DNA from: Pseudoalteromonas rubra
Lineage (GTDB): Bacteria > Pseudomonadota > Gammaproteobacteria > Enterobacterales > Alteromonadaceae
Reading direction: 5' to 3'
Assembly (NCBI RefSeq): GCF_000238295.3
Contig: NZ_AHCD03000020.1
Span: 186,001 to 250,000, forward strand
DNA: 64,000 nucleotides
The notes under the pieces are model-generated. The model did no database searches. It was not told the DNA's origin and was given only the letters and a program-made list of their open reading frames with translations. The translations under genes and the position numbers were made by a program. Below, piece by piece: positions 25,555-33,853 of this stretch (positions within the stretch are counted from its first letter, which is position 1; the number at the start of each line of letters is the position of its first letter).

Positions 25555-26826
25555 ATGAGCGGTCATATTGCCAAGTCAAAAAAAGACGCGGTGCAATATA
25601 TTGCACGCCAGGCCATTTTCAATCGTGAACAGAGCGTGGCTGCCTATGAATTGTTGTATCGGGACTCACATAATAATGCCTTTCCAATCGGGGTCAGTGA
25701 TGGCCAAGCGACAGGACGGTTGTTTTTTAACTCTCTGCTTTTTATTGGTGTAGAACGGCTTGCCGCAGGCGTGCCTGCATTTATCAACTTATCAGATGAA
25801 ACCTTACTTCAGGAGCTTCCTAAGTTACTTCGGCCGCAGGGGCTCGTGATTGAAATCGTTGAACGTTCAACCAATCTGGACGAACTGGTGATGACAGTCA
25901 CTAAACTGAAAAAGTTAGGATATCGCTTTGCGTTAGATGATTACGACGGTGACGAGCGCTGGGAAGTCTTGTTGCCTTTGATGGATTATATCAAGATCGA
26001 AGTACTTGAGCCGGTGATTAAAACCACTATGATGCTGAAAAAGCTCAAGCGACGTTTTCCCACTACCAAAGTGATTGTTGAGCGTATTGAAACCCTGGAG
26101 CACTACAGTTTTATTAAAAGTGCCGGGGCTGATTACTTTCAGGGCTTCTTCTTTGCGGTGCCCGAAATGCTCAATCACGGTAATGTCGAGCCCTCGAAAC
26201 TGGTGGTGCTTGATTTATTACGTTGTACGGCCAAAAAATCCCTGTGTTTCAAAGAAATCCAGCAAAGAATTGCCAAAGATCTCAGCCTGACAGCGCGGGT
26301 GCTAAAACTGGCCAATGCCAAAGCCGGGGAAGATAAAATTGAGATCCGCTCGATTGCCCAGGCGGTGGTCTATCTGGGGGAGGATGCGATCCGCCAGTTC
26401 GTCAAAGTACTGGCTTTAAGTGAGCTGGGGGCAGATAAGCCCAGTGAACTGACTAAGCTTGGCTTGGCACGGGCGAAGTTTCTTGAACAATTCTTGCTGC
26501 CAGGCGGCGATGAAATGGCACAACAAGGCTACCTGATTGGTCTGATGTCGGTGCTAGATGCGGTGCTGGATGTTGAGTTATCGGTTATTGTCGATGAGTT
26601 TTCACTGGATCCCGATCTCAGCAGTGCGTTATTGAGCTACAAAGGCTTGATAGGGGGGGCATTACGCCTGGCGATTGAAGTTGAGCGCAATAATATTCAG
26701 GAAGCTGAGCTGATCCTCAATGCGATCCGCCCGGCGTCCAGTCTTGAACTTCTCTTCTCACTGGCGTTGGACAGCCGCGTCTATGCTGATGAAATTTACG
26801 CTGTGGTAAAAGAAGAAGTCGCCTGA
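25555..26826 (+). CDS. EAL-HDOD (YuxH-type) signalling protein
   Basis: About 423 residues: an N-terminal EAL-fold domain (about 1-200) and a C-terminal HDOD domain (about 205-400). The EAL signature residues are altered (YELLYR for EAL, LDDYDGD for DDFG, VERIE for AEGVE), as in CdgJ/YuxH-type proteins, so c-di-GMP hydrolysis is unlikely. Such proteins act in motility and signalling through protein contacts. I start at the ATG at 25555 because AAGGA lies seven bases upstream; an ATG at 25519 in frame lacks one. Confidence 0.85.
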   Translation: MSGHIAKSKKDAVQYIARQAIFNREQSVAAYELLYRDSHNNAFPIGVSDGQATGRLFFNSLLFIGVERLAAGVPAFINLSDETLLQELPKLLRPQGLVIEIVERSTNLDELVMTVTKLKKLGYRFALDDYDGDERWEVLLPLMDYIKIEVLEPVIKTTMMLKKLKRRFPTTKVIVERIETLEHYSFIKSAGADYFQGFFFAVPEMLNHGNVEPSKLVVLDLLRCTAKKSLCFKEIQQRIAKDLSLTARVLKLANAKAGEDKIEIRSIAQAVVYLGEDAIRQFVKVLALSELGADKPSELTKLGLARAKFLEQFLLPGGDEMAQQGYLIGLMSVLDAVLDVELSVIVDEFSLDPDLSSALLSYKGLIGGALRLAIEVERNNIQEAELILNAIRPASSLELLFSLALDSRVYADEIYAVVKEEVA

Positions 26827-26851
26827 GCCCGCAGAGCGGGCGTAGATCGGG

Positions 26852-28339
26852 TTAGCCCACGGAGGGGAACATCAGCGTCATATTGAGGGTTTTCCAATAG
26901 GCTTGTTCCTGTTGAAGATCTGCCACAAACAGCGAATGTTGGGCGAGCCAGTCAGGCTCGAATGTAAGCAGTAAGCTGTCGTCCATCGCCTCTAGCGTGA
27001 ATTTGGCAACCTGATCGATTTGTCGTTTCTGGTGTACCAGGATAGCCAGTCGCAGTAAGGTCAGCAGCCGGGCGAAATGGGTCAGATCGGCCTCGACCAT
27101 AGTTGACAGTTCAGCGCGTTTGATTTTCTTACGATGAAAACGGATCAGGGTGCCCAGCAGCTGCTGTTGCTCCTGAGTAAAACCGGGCAGCTGTGCATTG
27201 AGGACGATATAAGCGCTGTGTTTGTGGATCCCTGAAGAGTTAATCGCTAATCCCACTTCGTGTAATCTGGCAGCCCAGCGTAGCATTTGCAGGTCGAATT
27301 CACTGAGTGCCCAGCTCTGGCGTGCCATGTCGACCATCTGATTAAGTGTCTCGCAGATATGTTCAGCATGTTGCTTATCAACGGCATAATGATCACCGAC
27401 TGCACTGATGGTGCGGGTGCGAATATCAAACTCATCATTTTGCGCCATCTCCTGTAGCAGACCCTCACGCAATGAGTTATCGCAATAGGTGAGCTCGTCA
27501 ATATTGAGCTGTCTGAATGCTCCGATCAGAATCGCCAGGCCGCCGGCGATGCTGGCATAACGCTCATCGGGTAACGCCTTCAGGTTGAGTGTTTGGGGTG
27601 AGTCAGCCTCAATCAGGCGTTGTTTTATCTGCTCCAGCACAGCCAGGGTCAGAGTATCCTGGGCAAATAGCTCCTGGGCAATGGCACATAAGGTTTTGAT
27701 GGTGCCGGAGGTGCCGATACAGGTTTGCCAACCGGCTTTACGGTAGCTGGCGGAGATGGCCTCAATGTTTTGTTCTGCTTTAATTTCGGCTTTGGCAAAG
27801 CGTTTGGCTGTCATTTTCAGGTCTTGAAAATACCCGTTACTGAGTGTGACGCAGCCGATATTACGACTGGTGAGTAATTTGTGATCCAGGTGCTTGCCAA
27901 TGATAAGTTCGGTGCTGCCACCACCAATGTCAATGACCAGGCGGTTGTCCTCACTATGAATGTGGTTTGCTACACCCTGATAGATAAGGCGGGCTTCTTC
28001 CTGACCAGAAATGACATTGATTTTAAAAGGAAATACTTTTTTTGCTCGGGCCAGAAAGTCGCGTATATTGCGACAATTGCGCAGCGTGTAGGTCGCGACA
28101 ACCTGTACGCTGTGCTTATCGAAATCCTGTAAAGTGGCAGCAAATTGTTGCAGTACATGCAGCGCCCGCTCAATGGCTTCTTCGCTTAAGTTGAACTGTT
28201 CGTCCAGACCAGCGGCCAGAAACACACGCTGCTTTTCTTTGTGCAACAATTGCAGACGACCATCGACCTCCCGCGCGACGACTAAATGAAAACTGTTCGA
28301 GCCTAAATCAACGGCCGCGATGGAAGGGTATGTGGTCAT
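26852..28339 (-). CDS. ppx: Exopolyphosphatase (Ppx/GppA family)
   Basis: A 495-residue enzyme that removes terminal phosphate from polyphosphate, or acts on pppGpp. It has the ASKHA phosphate loops AAVDLGSNSFHLVVARE near the N-terminus and IDIGGGSTELIIG at about residues 140-152, and a C-terminal HD-like helical domain from about 310. It follows ppk by ten bases on the same strand, so synthesis and breakdown of polyphosphate are made from one operon. This favours ppx over gppA. Confidence 0.92.
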   Translation of the reverse strand: MTTYPSIAAVDLGSNSFHLVVAREVDGRLQLLHKEKQRVFLAAGLDEQFNLSEEAIERALHVLQQFAATLQDFDKHSVQVVATYTLRNCRNIRDFLARAKKVFPFKINVISGQEEARLIYQGVANHIHSEDNRLVIDIGGGSTELIIGKHLDHKLLTSRNIGCVTLSNGYFQDLKMTAKRFAKAEIKAEQNIEAISASYRKAGWQTCIGTSGTIKTLCAIAQELFAQDTLTLAVLEQIKQRLIEADSPQTLNLKALPDERYASIAGGLAILIGAFRQLNIDELTYCDNSLREGLLQEMAQNDEFDIRTRTISAVGDHYAVDKQHAEHICETLNQMVDMARQSWALSEFDLQMLRWAARLHEVGLAINSSGIHKHSAYIVLNAQLPGFTQEQQQLLGTLIRFHRKKIKRAELSTMVEADLTHFARLLTLLRLAILVHQKRQIDQVAKFTLEAMDDSLLLTFEPDWLAQHSLFVADLQQEQAYWKTLNMTLMFPSVG

Positions 28340-28349
28340 AAAGCTGCCC

Positions 28350-30449
28350 TTATGTATTGGATTGATTACTTTCCCACTTTTTCAGATGGTCATAGATAGC
28401 TATCTGGGAGCGGATCTTCTTCTTATTACCGCGACGAACATAGAGATTCTTCTGTTCGCTGTCAATGATCCGAGCTTTGGCCCTGTCCTTGAATTGCAGC
28501 TCAAGAATATCGATGATCAGTTGCTTGAGTGATTCATCATAGATAGGCGCACCCACTTCAACCCGGTGATCCAGGTTTCGGGTCATCCAGTCGGCAGAAG
28601 AAATGTAGACCTGTGGGTCACCGGCATTTTCAAAGACCATCACCCTGGGATGTTCTAAAAAGCGGTCGACAATACTGATCACTTTGATGTTCTCACTAAA
28701 GCGGGGTAATCCAGGTACCAGGGCACACATGCCGCGAATGATCATGCGGACTTTCACGCCTGCCATCGACGCATTGTACAAGGCGTCTATGAGCTCTTTG
28801 TCTACCAGGTTATTAACCTTGACGGTGATCTTGGCCGTTTTACCTGCCTGAGCATTTTTGCTTTCCTGATTAATCAGAGCCAGAATTTTCTCTCGTGCAT
28901 TGAGCGGAGAAATCATCAGGTGCTTAAAGTTAAAGGGCCGGTAGCTGCTTTCGATAAACTTGAACACGTCGTCACACTCATCACAGATCTCAGGGTGTTT
29001 TGTGAATAAGCTAAAGTCGGTGTAAATACGCGCTGTTTTTTCATGGAAGTTACCGGTTCCGATGTGCGCGTACTTCACTATCTGGCCCTTCTCTTTGCGA
29101 TGTACCACGCACAGTTTACTGTGTACTTTTAGTGCCGGGATCCCGACCATGACCTTGATGCCATAGTCGCTGAGCATTTTCGCCCATTCAATGTTGTTTT
29201 GTTCATCAAAGCGGGCTTTGAGCTCAACCATCACGGTGACTTTTTTACCGTTCTTGGCAGCATTGATCAGCGAAGACATCAATCTTGAGCGAGATGCGAC
29301 ACGATAAATATTGACCTTGATCTGAGTCACTTTGGGATCAAAGGCGGCTTGACGCACATATTCAAGCATGTGATTGAACGTGTGATAGGGATAATAAAGC
29401 AAAATATCTTGTTTTGAGATCGCCCGAAAGATGCTTTGGTGTGCGTTGAAGGCTTCACTTTGCAGAGGTGGCAGAGGTTTATTTTCCAGATAGCCACGGC
29501 CGACGTTAGGAAAGCCGATGAAATCGCGGAAATTCCGGTATGGACCGCCCGGGTTCAGGGTATCCTGACTGGTCACGCCAAGGCGTTTTTTCATCACCTT
29601 GAGTATTTCTTCTGGCATTGCTTCGTCATAGGTCAGGCGCACCGGCTCGGCATATAGACGCTGCTTGAGACCCTTTGACATTTTATCCAGCAGACCTTCT
29701 TCAATTTCGTCGTCGAGGTTGTACTCGGCATCCCGGGTCAGTTTTATCTCATAACCTTCAATGCTGTCAAAACTCAGAAAGTTTCTGAACACCTCGTTAA
29801 GGAAGAAGCGTACGACTTCATCGAGCATGACAATGGTTTTGTGACGACGGGTTTTTTCCGGTGGCAACAGAATAAAGCGTTCCAGGCGATCTGTGGGAAG
29901 CTCAAGCAAAGCGTGATGTTGCTTGTCACCGCGCATTTCGACAAACAGATAGGTTAACGCATCATTGATGTGATCAGAGTAATCCTTGCTCTCGCTAAGC
30001 AAAATCGGACACATGTGCTGTAGCACTTGATCCTGAAAATACTTTGCCAGCCACTGTTGGTGAAAATCCGACAGCTCAGCTGGTTTTTTGATATGAATGT
30101 TGTGCTCGTTCAGGTCAATCAGGATCTGATCATAAATGTGTGAGAACTTTTTGCCCAGTTCCAGTACTTTCTTGTTCATCTGGTTGAGCAGGGCTTCGTC
30201 TTCGTCAAAGTCCGTATCGGGCAGGTTACTTAATAAGATACGACGTTTTACGTCGGCAACACGGACACGGAAAAACTCATCTAAGTTATTGGAAAATATG
30301 CCTAAGAATCTGATCCGTTCAATAATTGGATTACTTTTGTCTTTGGCTTCCTGAAGCACACGCTCGTTAAAAGAGAGCCAGCTCAGCTCCTTGGCAAAGT
30401 AGCTGATGGTAATGGGATCGTTAGATAATGCCTGCATCTTTCTGTCCAT
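28350..30449 (-). CDS. ppk1: Polyphosphate kinase 1
   Basis: A full-length 699-residue PPK1 that makes polyphosphate from ATP. The N-terminal domain reads YFAKELSWLSFNERVL. The phospholipase D-like catalytic domains contain KVHSKLCVV with the autophosphorylated His (about residue 440) and HIGTGNFHEKTARIYTD. The start lacks a strong ribosome site; MQALSNDP four codons in is an alternative. A PhoB-box-like sequence lies about 40 bases upstream, and ppx follows. Confidence 0.95.
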   Translation of the reverse strand: MDRKMQALSNDPITISYFAKELSWLSFNERVLQEAKDKSNPIIERIRFLGIFSNNLDEFFRVRVADVKRRILLSNLPDTDFDEDEALLNQMNKKVLELGKKFSHIYDQILIDLNEHNIHIKKPAELSDFHQQWLAKYFQDQVLQHMCPILLSESKDYSDHINDALTYLFVEMRGDKQHHALLELPTDRLERFILLPPEKTRRHKTIVMLDEVVRFFLNEVFRNFLSFDSIEGYEIKLTRDAEYNLDDEIEEGLLDKMSKGLKQRLYAEPVRLTYDEAMPEEILKVMKKRLGVTSQDTLNPGGPYRNFRDFIGFPNVGRGYLENKPLPPLQSEAFNAHQSIFRAISKQDILLYYPYHTFNHMLEYVRQAAFDPKVTQIKVNIYRVASRSRLMSSLINAAKNGKKVTVMVELKARFDEQNNIEWAKMLSDYGIKVMVGIPALKVHSKLCVVHRKEKGQIVKYAHIGTGNFHEKTARIYTDFSLFTKHPEICDECDDVFKFIESSYRPFNFKHLMISPLNAREKILALINQESKNAQAGKTAKITVKVNNLVDKELIDALYNASMAGVKVRMIIRGMCALVPGLPRFSENIKVISIVDRFLEHPRVMVFENAGDPQVYISSADWMTRNLDHRVEVGAPIYDESLKQLIIDILELQFKDRAKARIIDSEQKNLYVRRGNKKKIRSQIAIYDHLKKWESNQSNT

Positions 30450-30485
30450 GGTAATTTAAAGCTGCGCGTAGAATATGTCGGTAGT

Positions 30486-30503
30486 GTGACACTTATATGA
30501 CAT
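30486..30503 (-). promoter_or_regulatory. PhoB box upstream of ppk
   Basis: On the minus strand ATGTCATATAAGTGTCAC matches the Pho box consensus CTGTCATAWAWCTGTCAY at 16 of 18 positions, with TGTCA half-sites exactly 11 bases apart. It is 37 bases before the ppk start, so ppk-ppx is probably induced in phosphate starvation. Confidence 0.8.
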
Positions 30504-30608
30504 GCGCTGTCATGTCACCAAATTATCAACAAAGTGTAGACCAAACTGCCTGGTTTGCTTTGTTTGATATCAAAGTGTCTGTACATTAAAAGAACAAAGG
30601 GAGAATGG

Positions 30609-30637
30609 CCGGTAAGGTACAGTAATGACCTTACCGG
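30609..30637. repeat. Strong hairpin after gcvR
   Basis: CCGGTAAGGT and ACCTTACCGG form a perfect 10-bp stem around a nine-base loop, just downstream of the gcvR stop. No immediate T-run follows, though TTTGTTCTTTT begins about nine bases further on the minus strand. It is probably a transcript-end or stability structure. Confidence 0.6.
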
Positions 30638-30646
30638 ATAACGCCG

Positions 30647-31150
30647 TTAAGGTTGTTCGACGTCCACGATCAGATCGCTGGTGATCGCTTCAAGCGCTTC
30701 GACAACGTTGTCTTTTAGCATGCCAGCAGGCAAGCTGACGGTGGCAAATGCGCTAAATATCGGTACTCCCCAATTTGGTGCGCTCTGTTGTTTAGAGTTA
30801 AGGTGGGTAATATTCGCCCCCTTATGTCGGATCACAGCTGCCAGCTCCTGTACAATGCCAGGTCTGTCATTGCCTGTGATCACCAGATTTAATGTTTCCG
30901 GCTCCGTGCTGTCGGTTTGTTCGCCATTGGCAATCCGCACCTCCAGCTCCGGGATATCAAGTACGGCGTTTTGCAGCTCTTGCAAGTGTTCCTCTGCTAC
31001 TTCAACCTGTACTATCCCTGCAAACTGTCCGGCGAAGTGACTTAAGTTACTGGTTAGCCAGTTACCGTGATGGTTAAGAATGGTTGAGGAAACCCTTTCA
31101 ACGAGACCTGGTTGGTCCTTGCCTATAAGTGTTAGTACTAACTGCTTCAT
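30647..31150 (-). CDS. gcvR: Glycine cleavage system regulator GcvR-like ACT protein
   Basis: A 167-residue protein made of two ACT domains (LVLTLIGKDQPGLVERVSS at the start; NLVITGNDRPGIVQELAAV at about residue 89). This is the layout of GcvR, which antagonises the activator GcvA of the glycine cleavage operon. No gcv genes are nearby. Related two-ACT proteins have other roles, so the exact target is uncertain. Confidence 0.82.
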   Translation of the reverse strand: MKQLVLTLIGKDQPGLVERVSSTILNHHGNWLTSNLSHFAGQFAGIVQVEVAEEHLQELQNAVLDIPELEVRIANGEQTDSTEPETLNLVITGNDRPGIVQELAAVIRHKGANITHLNSKQQSAPNWGVPIFSAFATVSLPAGMLKDNVVEALEAITSDLIVDVEQP

Positions 31151-31603
31151 ATCACATGTCTCTTATTATTGGTGGCTCGGTATCTAAGCCCTGAATGAAA
31201 GCGAATAATCGCTCTATAAGCCTAGTAAATGAAACTTATTTGTCTACTTCCGATAATGGATACAATGTAAAAAAATGCAAAAATCACCGGTGTCACTGTA
31301 ATCCAGACCTTACTTCGGGTGTTAAGTTCCTTTGACAGCAAGTAATACCATTATTTCCCGACGCCCCGTGCGGTGCCTTTCTGACTGTATGGGAGATTTT
31401 TTTCGAGGCAATATCGGGACTTTGGTGTAAAGTTGGGGACGGTTTGGCTGTGGTTTGATGCGGTCAGACTGAGAAAGTACGCCAAGGACAGTACAGAATC
31501 ACAGCCAGTCTGTAAAAGCGGGCAGACTTGGATTGAGGTGTAACACAACTGTCATCTTGATGAAATATAATGCGCCGCAGTTTGATTATGAAAGGGTATT
31601 TTG
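31151..31603. other. Intergenic region with pstC promoter
   Basis: A 450-base gap between gcvR and pstC. The only element I can support is the Pho-type promoter at its right end. A 65-codon minus-strand frame at 31351-31548 has no family resemblance or ribosome site and is not called. Confidence 0.6.
31538..31571 (+). promoter_or_regulatory. Pho-type promoter of pstC
   Basis: GTGTAACACAACTGTCAT (31538-31555) fits the Pho box at 14 of 18 positions with half-sites 11 bases apart. Exactly ten bases later lies a perfect TATAAT (31566-31571), the geometry of PhoB-activated promoters that lack a -35 box. The start codon is 33 bases further. Confidence 0.82.
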
Positions 31604-33838
31604 ATGACTTCCAATCCGCAAAAACCATCCTTTAAAACGGATAGAAGCCGTCTCTTAAAGGACCGCTTTGCCCAGTTTGGCATTACCTCAGGTGGGGTAA
31701 TGGTATTGGTCGCTTTGCTATTGATATTCTTCTATTTGCTTTATGTAGTACAGCCTATCTTCGAATCCGCTAAGGTCGAAAAACGGGTTGATATTGCATT
31801 GTCTGCCGAGAAGCGCTACTTCGCGCTGGGTGTAGAAGAGCAAACAGAGATTGCGTATCTGCTGGACAACACCGGTCAGGTTGATTTTTATCAGGTAAAA
31901 GGCGACAACACGGGCGCGCTGCTGAGCACTTTGCAAACACAGCTTGATGGCCAGATCACCAGCTTCGCGAAAAGCGCACCATTTTTAGGCCAGTACGCGT
32001 ACGGCCTTGATAATGGTGAGGTGCAAATCCTTAAGCCCAATTTTGTGGTGACTTTTCCGGGTAATCAGCGTGTGATGAAGCCACGTCTGGGTTATCCGCT
32101 GGATGGTCAACAGTTGTTGGTTGATGAACAGCGCCAGGCACTGAAAAAGTTTGCCTTCAGTCATTACGAAGACAAAACTGCCGTGGTTGCACTGACAGCC
32201 GACAAGCGTGTGATCTTCGCATCGTTTGCGGCCGAAGAAAATATGTTCTCGGGTGAAATGGAATGGCAGGTAACGCGCACAGAATTACCTATTGAAGGTC
32301 GCATTGACGATTTGCTTATTTCGCCAGACACAACGCGTACTTTTGTACGTTCTGCAAATCAGATTTATATCTTTGACACCCGCTTTGCGGACGATGTGAA
32401 GCAATTCCAGTTATTGGCTGCCAACGAAGAAAATGCCAACCTGGTCAGCATGGCGTTGCTGGCAGGTGCCAACTCGCTGATGCTGGCAAACGACAATGGC
32501 GAAGTGTCGCAGTGGTTTGAAGTGAACACGGACGATGGCCGTGAGTTTGCCAAAATTCGTGCTTTTGACAGCGATAAGAGTAAGCACATGACAGTGCACA
32601 GTGAGTTTTATCGTCGTACTTTCTTTACCACCACAGAGCAAGGTGAGCTGGGTGTTTACTATACCACCAGTGAAGCCGAGTTATGGCGCGGTAAAGTGGC
32701 CGAGCAGGCCATTGATGCCTTCGCGATTTCACCGCGTGCCAATGCAGCGCTATTGCTAACCGGCAATCAGGTGAGTGTGTTTGAGATCCACAATGAGCAC
32801 CCGGAAGTAACCTGGTCGGCATTGTGGCAGGAAGTTTGGTATGAAGGTTACCCGGAGCCAGCGTATACCTGGCAGTCCACGTCTGCCAGTGATGACTTCG
32901 AATCTAAATTCTCATTGGTGCCGATTTCGTTCGGTACGATTAAGGCGGCGTTTTATGCCATGCTGTTTGCGGTTCCTATTGCCCTGTCTGCGGCGATTTA
33001 TACTGCTTACTTTATGTCGAGCGAGTTGCGTCGTGTGGTGAAGCCAACGGTTGAAATCATGGAAGCACTGCCTACCGTTATTTTGGGTTTCCTGGCAGGT
33101 CTGTGGTTAGCGCCGCTGATCGAAAGCCACTTACCAGCGATTGTCGCTTTACTGTTATTGCTGCCACTGGCCATTTTGGCAACTGCACTGGGCTGGACCA
33201 AACTACCTAAAGTCATCCGCCACTTTGTGCCTGATGGCTGGCATTCAATCTTGCTGATCCCGGTTGTCCTGCTGGTTGGCTGGGTGTCATTTGCCATGAG
33301 CGATGTGATTGAAGGGTGGATGTTCGGTGGTAACGTACGCCAGTATCTGACTAACGAACTGGGCCTGACCTTTGATCAGCGTAACTCTCTGGTTGTGGGT
33401 ATTGCAATGGGCTTTGCGGTTATCCCGACGATTTTCTCAATTGCTGAAGATGCGGTATTTAGCGTACCTAAACACCTTTCCAATGGCTCTCTGGCATTGG
33501 GGGCAACCCAGTGGCAAACCTTAGTTCGTGTTGTGCTACTGACTGCCAGTCCGGGTATCTTCTCTGCAGTGATGATGGGCCTCGGTCGTGCCGTGGGTGA
33601 GACCATGATTGTACTGATGGCGACGGGTAATACACCGATTATGGATTGGAGTATCTTCCAGGGGATGCGTACTTTGGCGGCGAACATTGCGGTAGAAATG
33701 CCTGAATCGGAAGTGGGCAGTTCACACTATCGGATCCTGTTCCTAGCAGCCTTTGTATTGTTTATTTTTACTTTCGTATTTAACACGATGGCTGAGTTTG
33801 TACGTCAGCAGCTGCGTGAAAAATATAGCTCAATGTAA
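31604..33838 (+). CDS. pstC: Phosphate ABC transporter permease PstC, extended form
   Basis: At 744 residues this is more than twice the size of E. coli PstC. After one transmembrane helix (about residues 30-52), a long periplasmic region of about 380 residues is rich in beta strands with repeated four-strand-like units (for example IAYLLDNTGQVDFYQ, ANSLMLANDNGEVSQWF, TEQGELGVYY), resembling a beta-propeller. The usual permease core follows from about residue 440, with the EAA-like loop SLALGATQWQTL. The ATG at 31604 has AAAGGG upstream. No pstS is adjacent, so the binding protein is elsewhere. Large PstC forms are known in Vibrio and relatives. Confidence 0.92.
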   Translation: MTSNPQKPSFKTDRSRLLKDRFAQFGITSGGVMVLVALLLIFFYLLYVVQPIFESAKVEKRVDIALSAEKRYFALGVEEQTEIAYLLDNTGQVDFYQVKGDNTGALLSTLQTQLDGQITSFAKSAPFLGQYAYGLDNGEVQILKPNFVVTFPGNQRVMKPRLGYPLDGQQLLVDEQRQALKKFAFSHYEDKTAVVALTADKRVIFASFAAEENMFSGEMEWQVTRTELPIEGRIDDLLISPDTTRTFVRSANQIYIFDTRFADDVKQFQLLAANEENANLVSMALLAGANSLMLANDNGEVSQWFEVNTDDGREFAKIRAFDSDKSKHMTVHSEFYRRTFFTTTEQGELGVYYTTSEAELWRGKVAEQAIDAFAISPRANAALLLTGNQVSVFEIHNEHPEVTWSALWQEVWYEGYPEPAYTWQSTSASDDFESKFSLVPISFGTIKAAFYAMLFAVPIALSAAIYTAYFMSSELRRVVKPTVEIMEALPTVILGFLAGLWLAPLIESHLPAIVALLLLLPLAILATALGWTKLPKVIRHFVPDGWHSILLIPVVLLVGWVSFAMSDVIEGWMFGGNVRQYLTNELGLTFDQRNSLVVGIAMGFAVIPTIFSIAEDAVFSVPKHLSNGSLALGATQWQTLVRVVLLTASPGIFSAVMMGLGRAVGETMIVLMATGNTPIMDWSIFQGMRTLAANIAVEMPESEVGSSHYRILFLAAFVLFIFTFVFNTMAEFVRQQLREKYSSM

Positions 33839-33853
33839 CTGGAGTGAGATGAC

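Noticed and set aside
31351..31548. 65-codon minus-strand frame in the gcvR-pstC gap
   Set aside because: No ribosome site, no recognisable domain, and its start end touches the Pho-type promoter of pstC.
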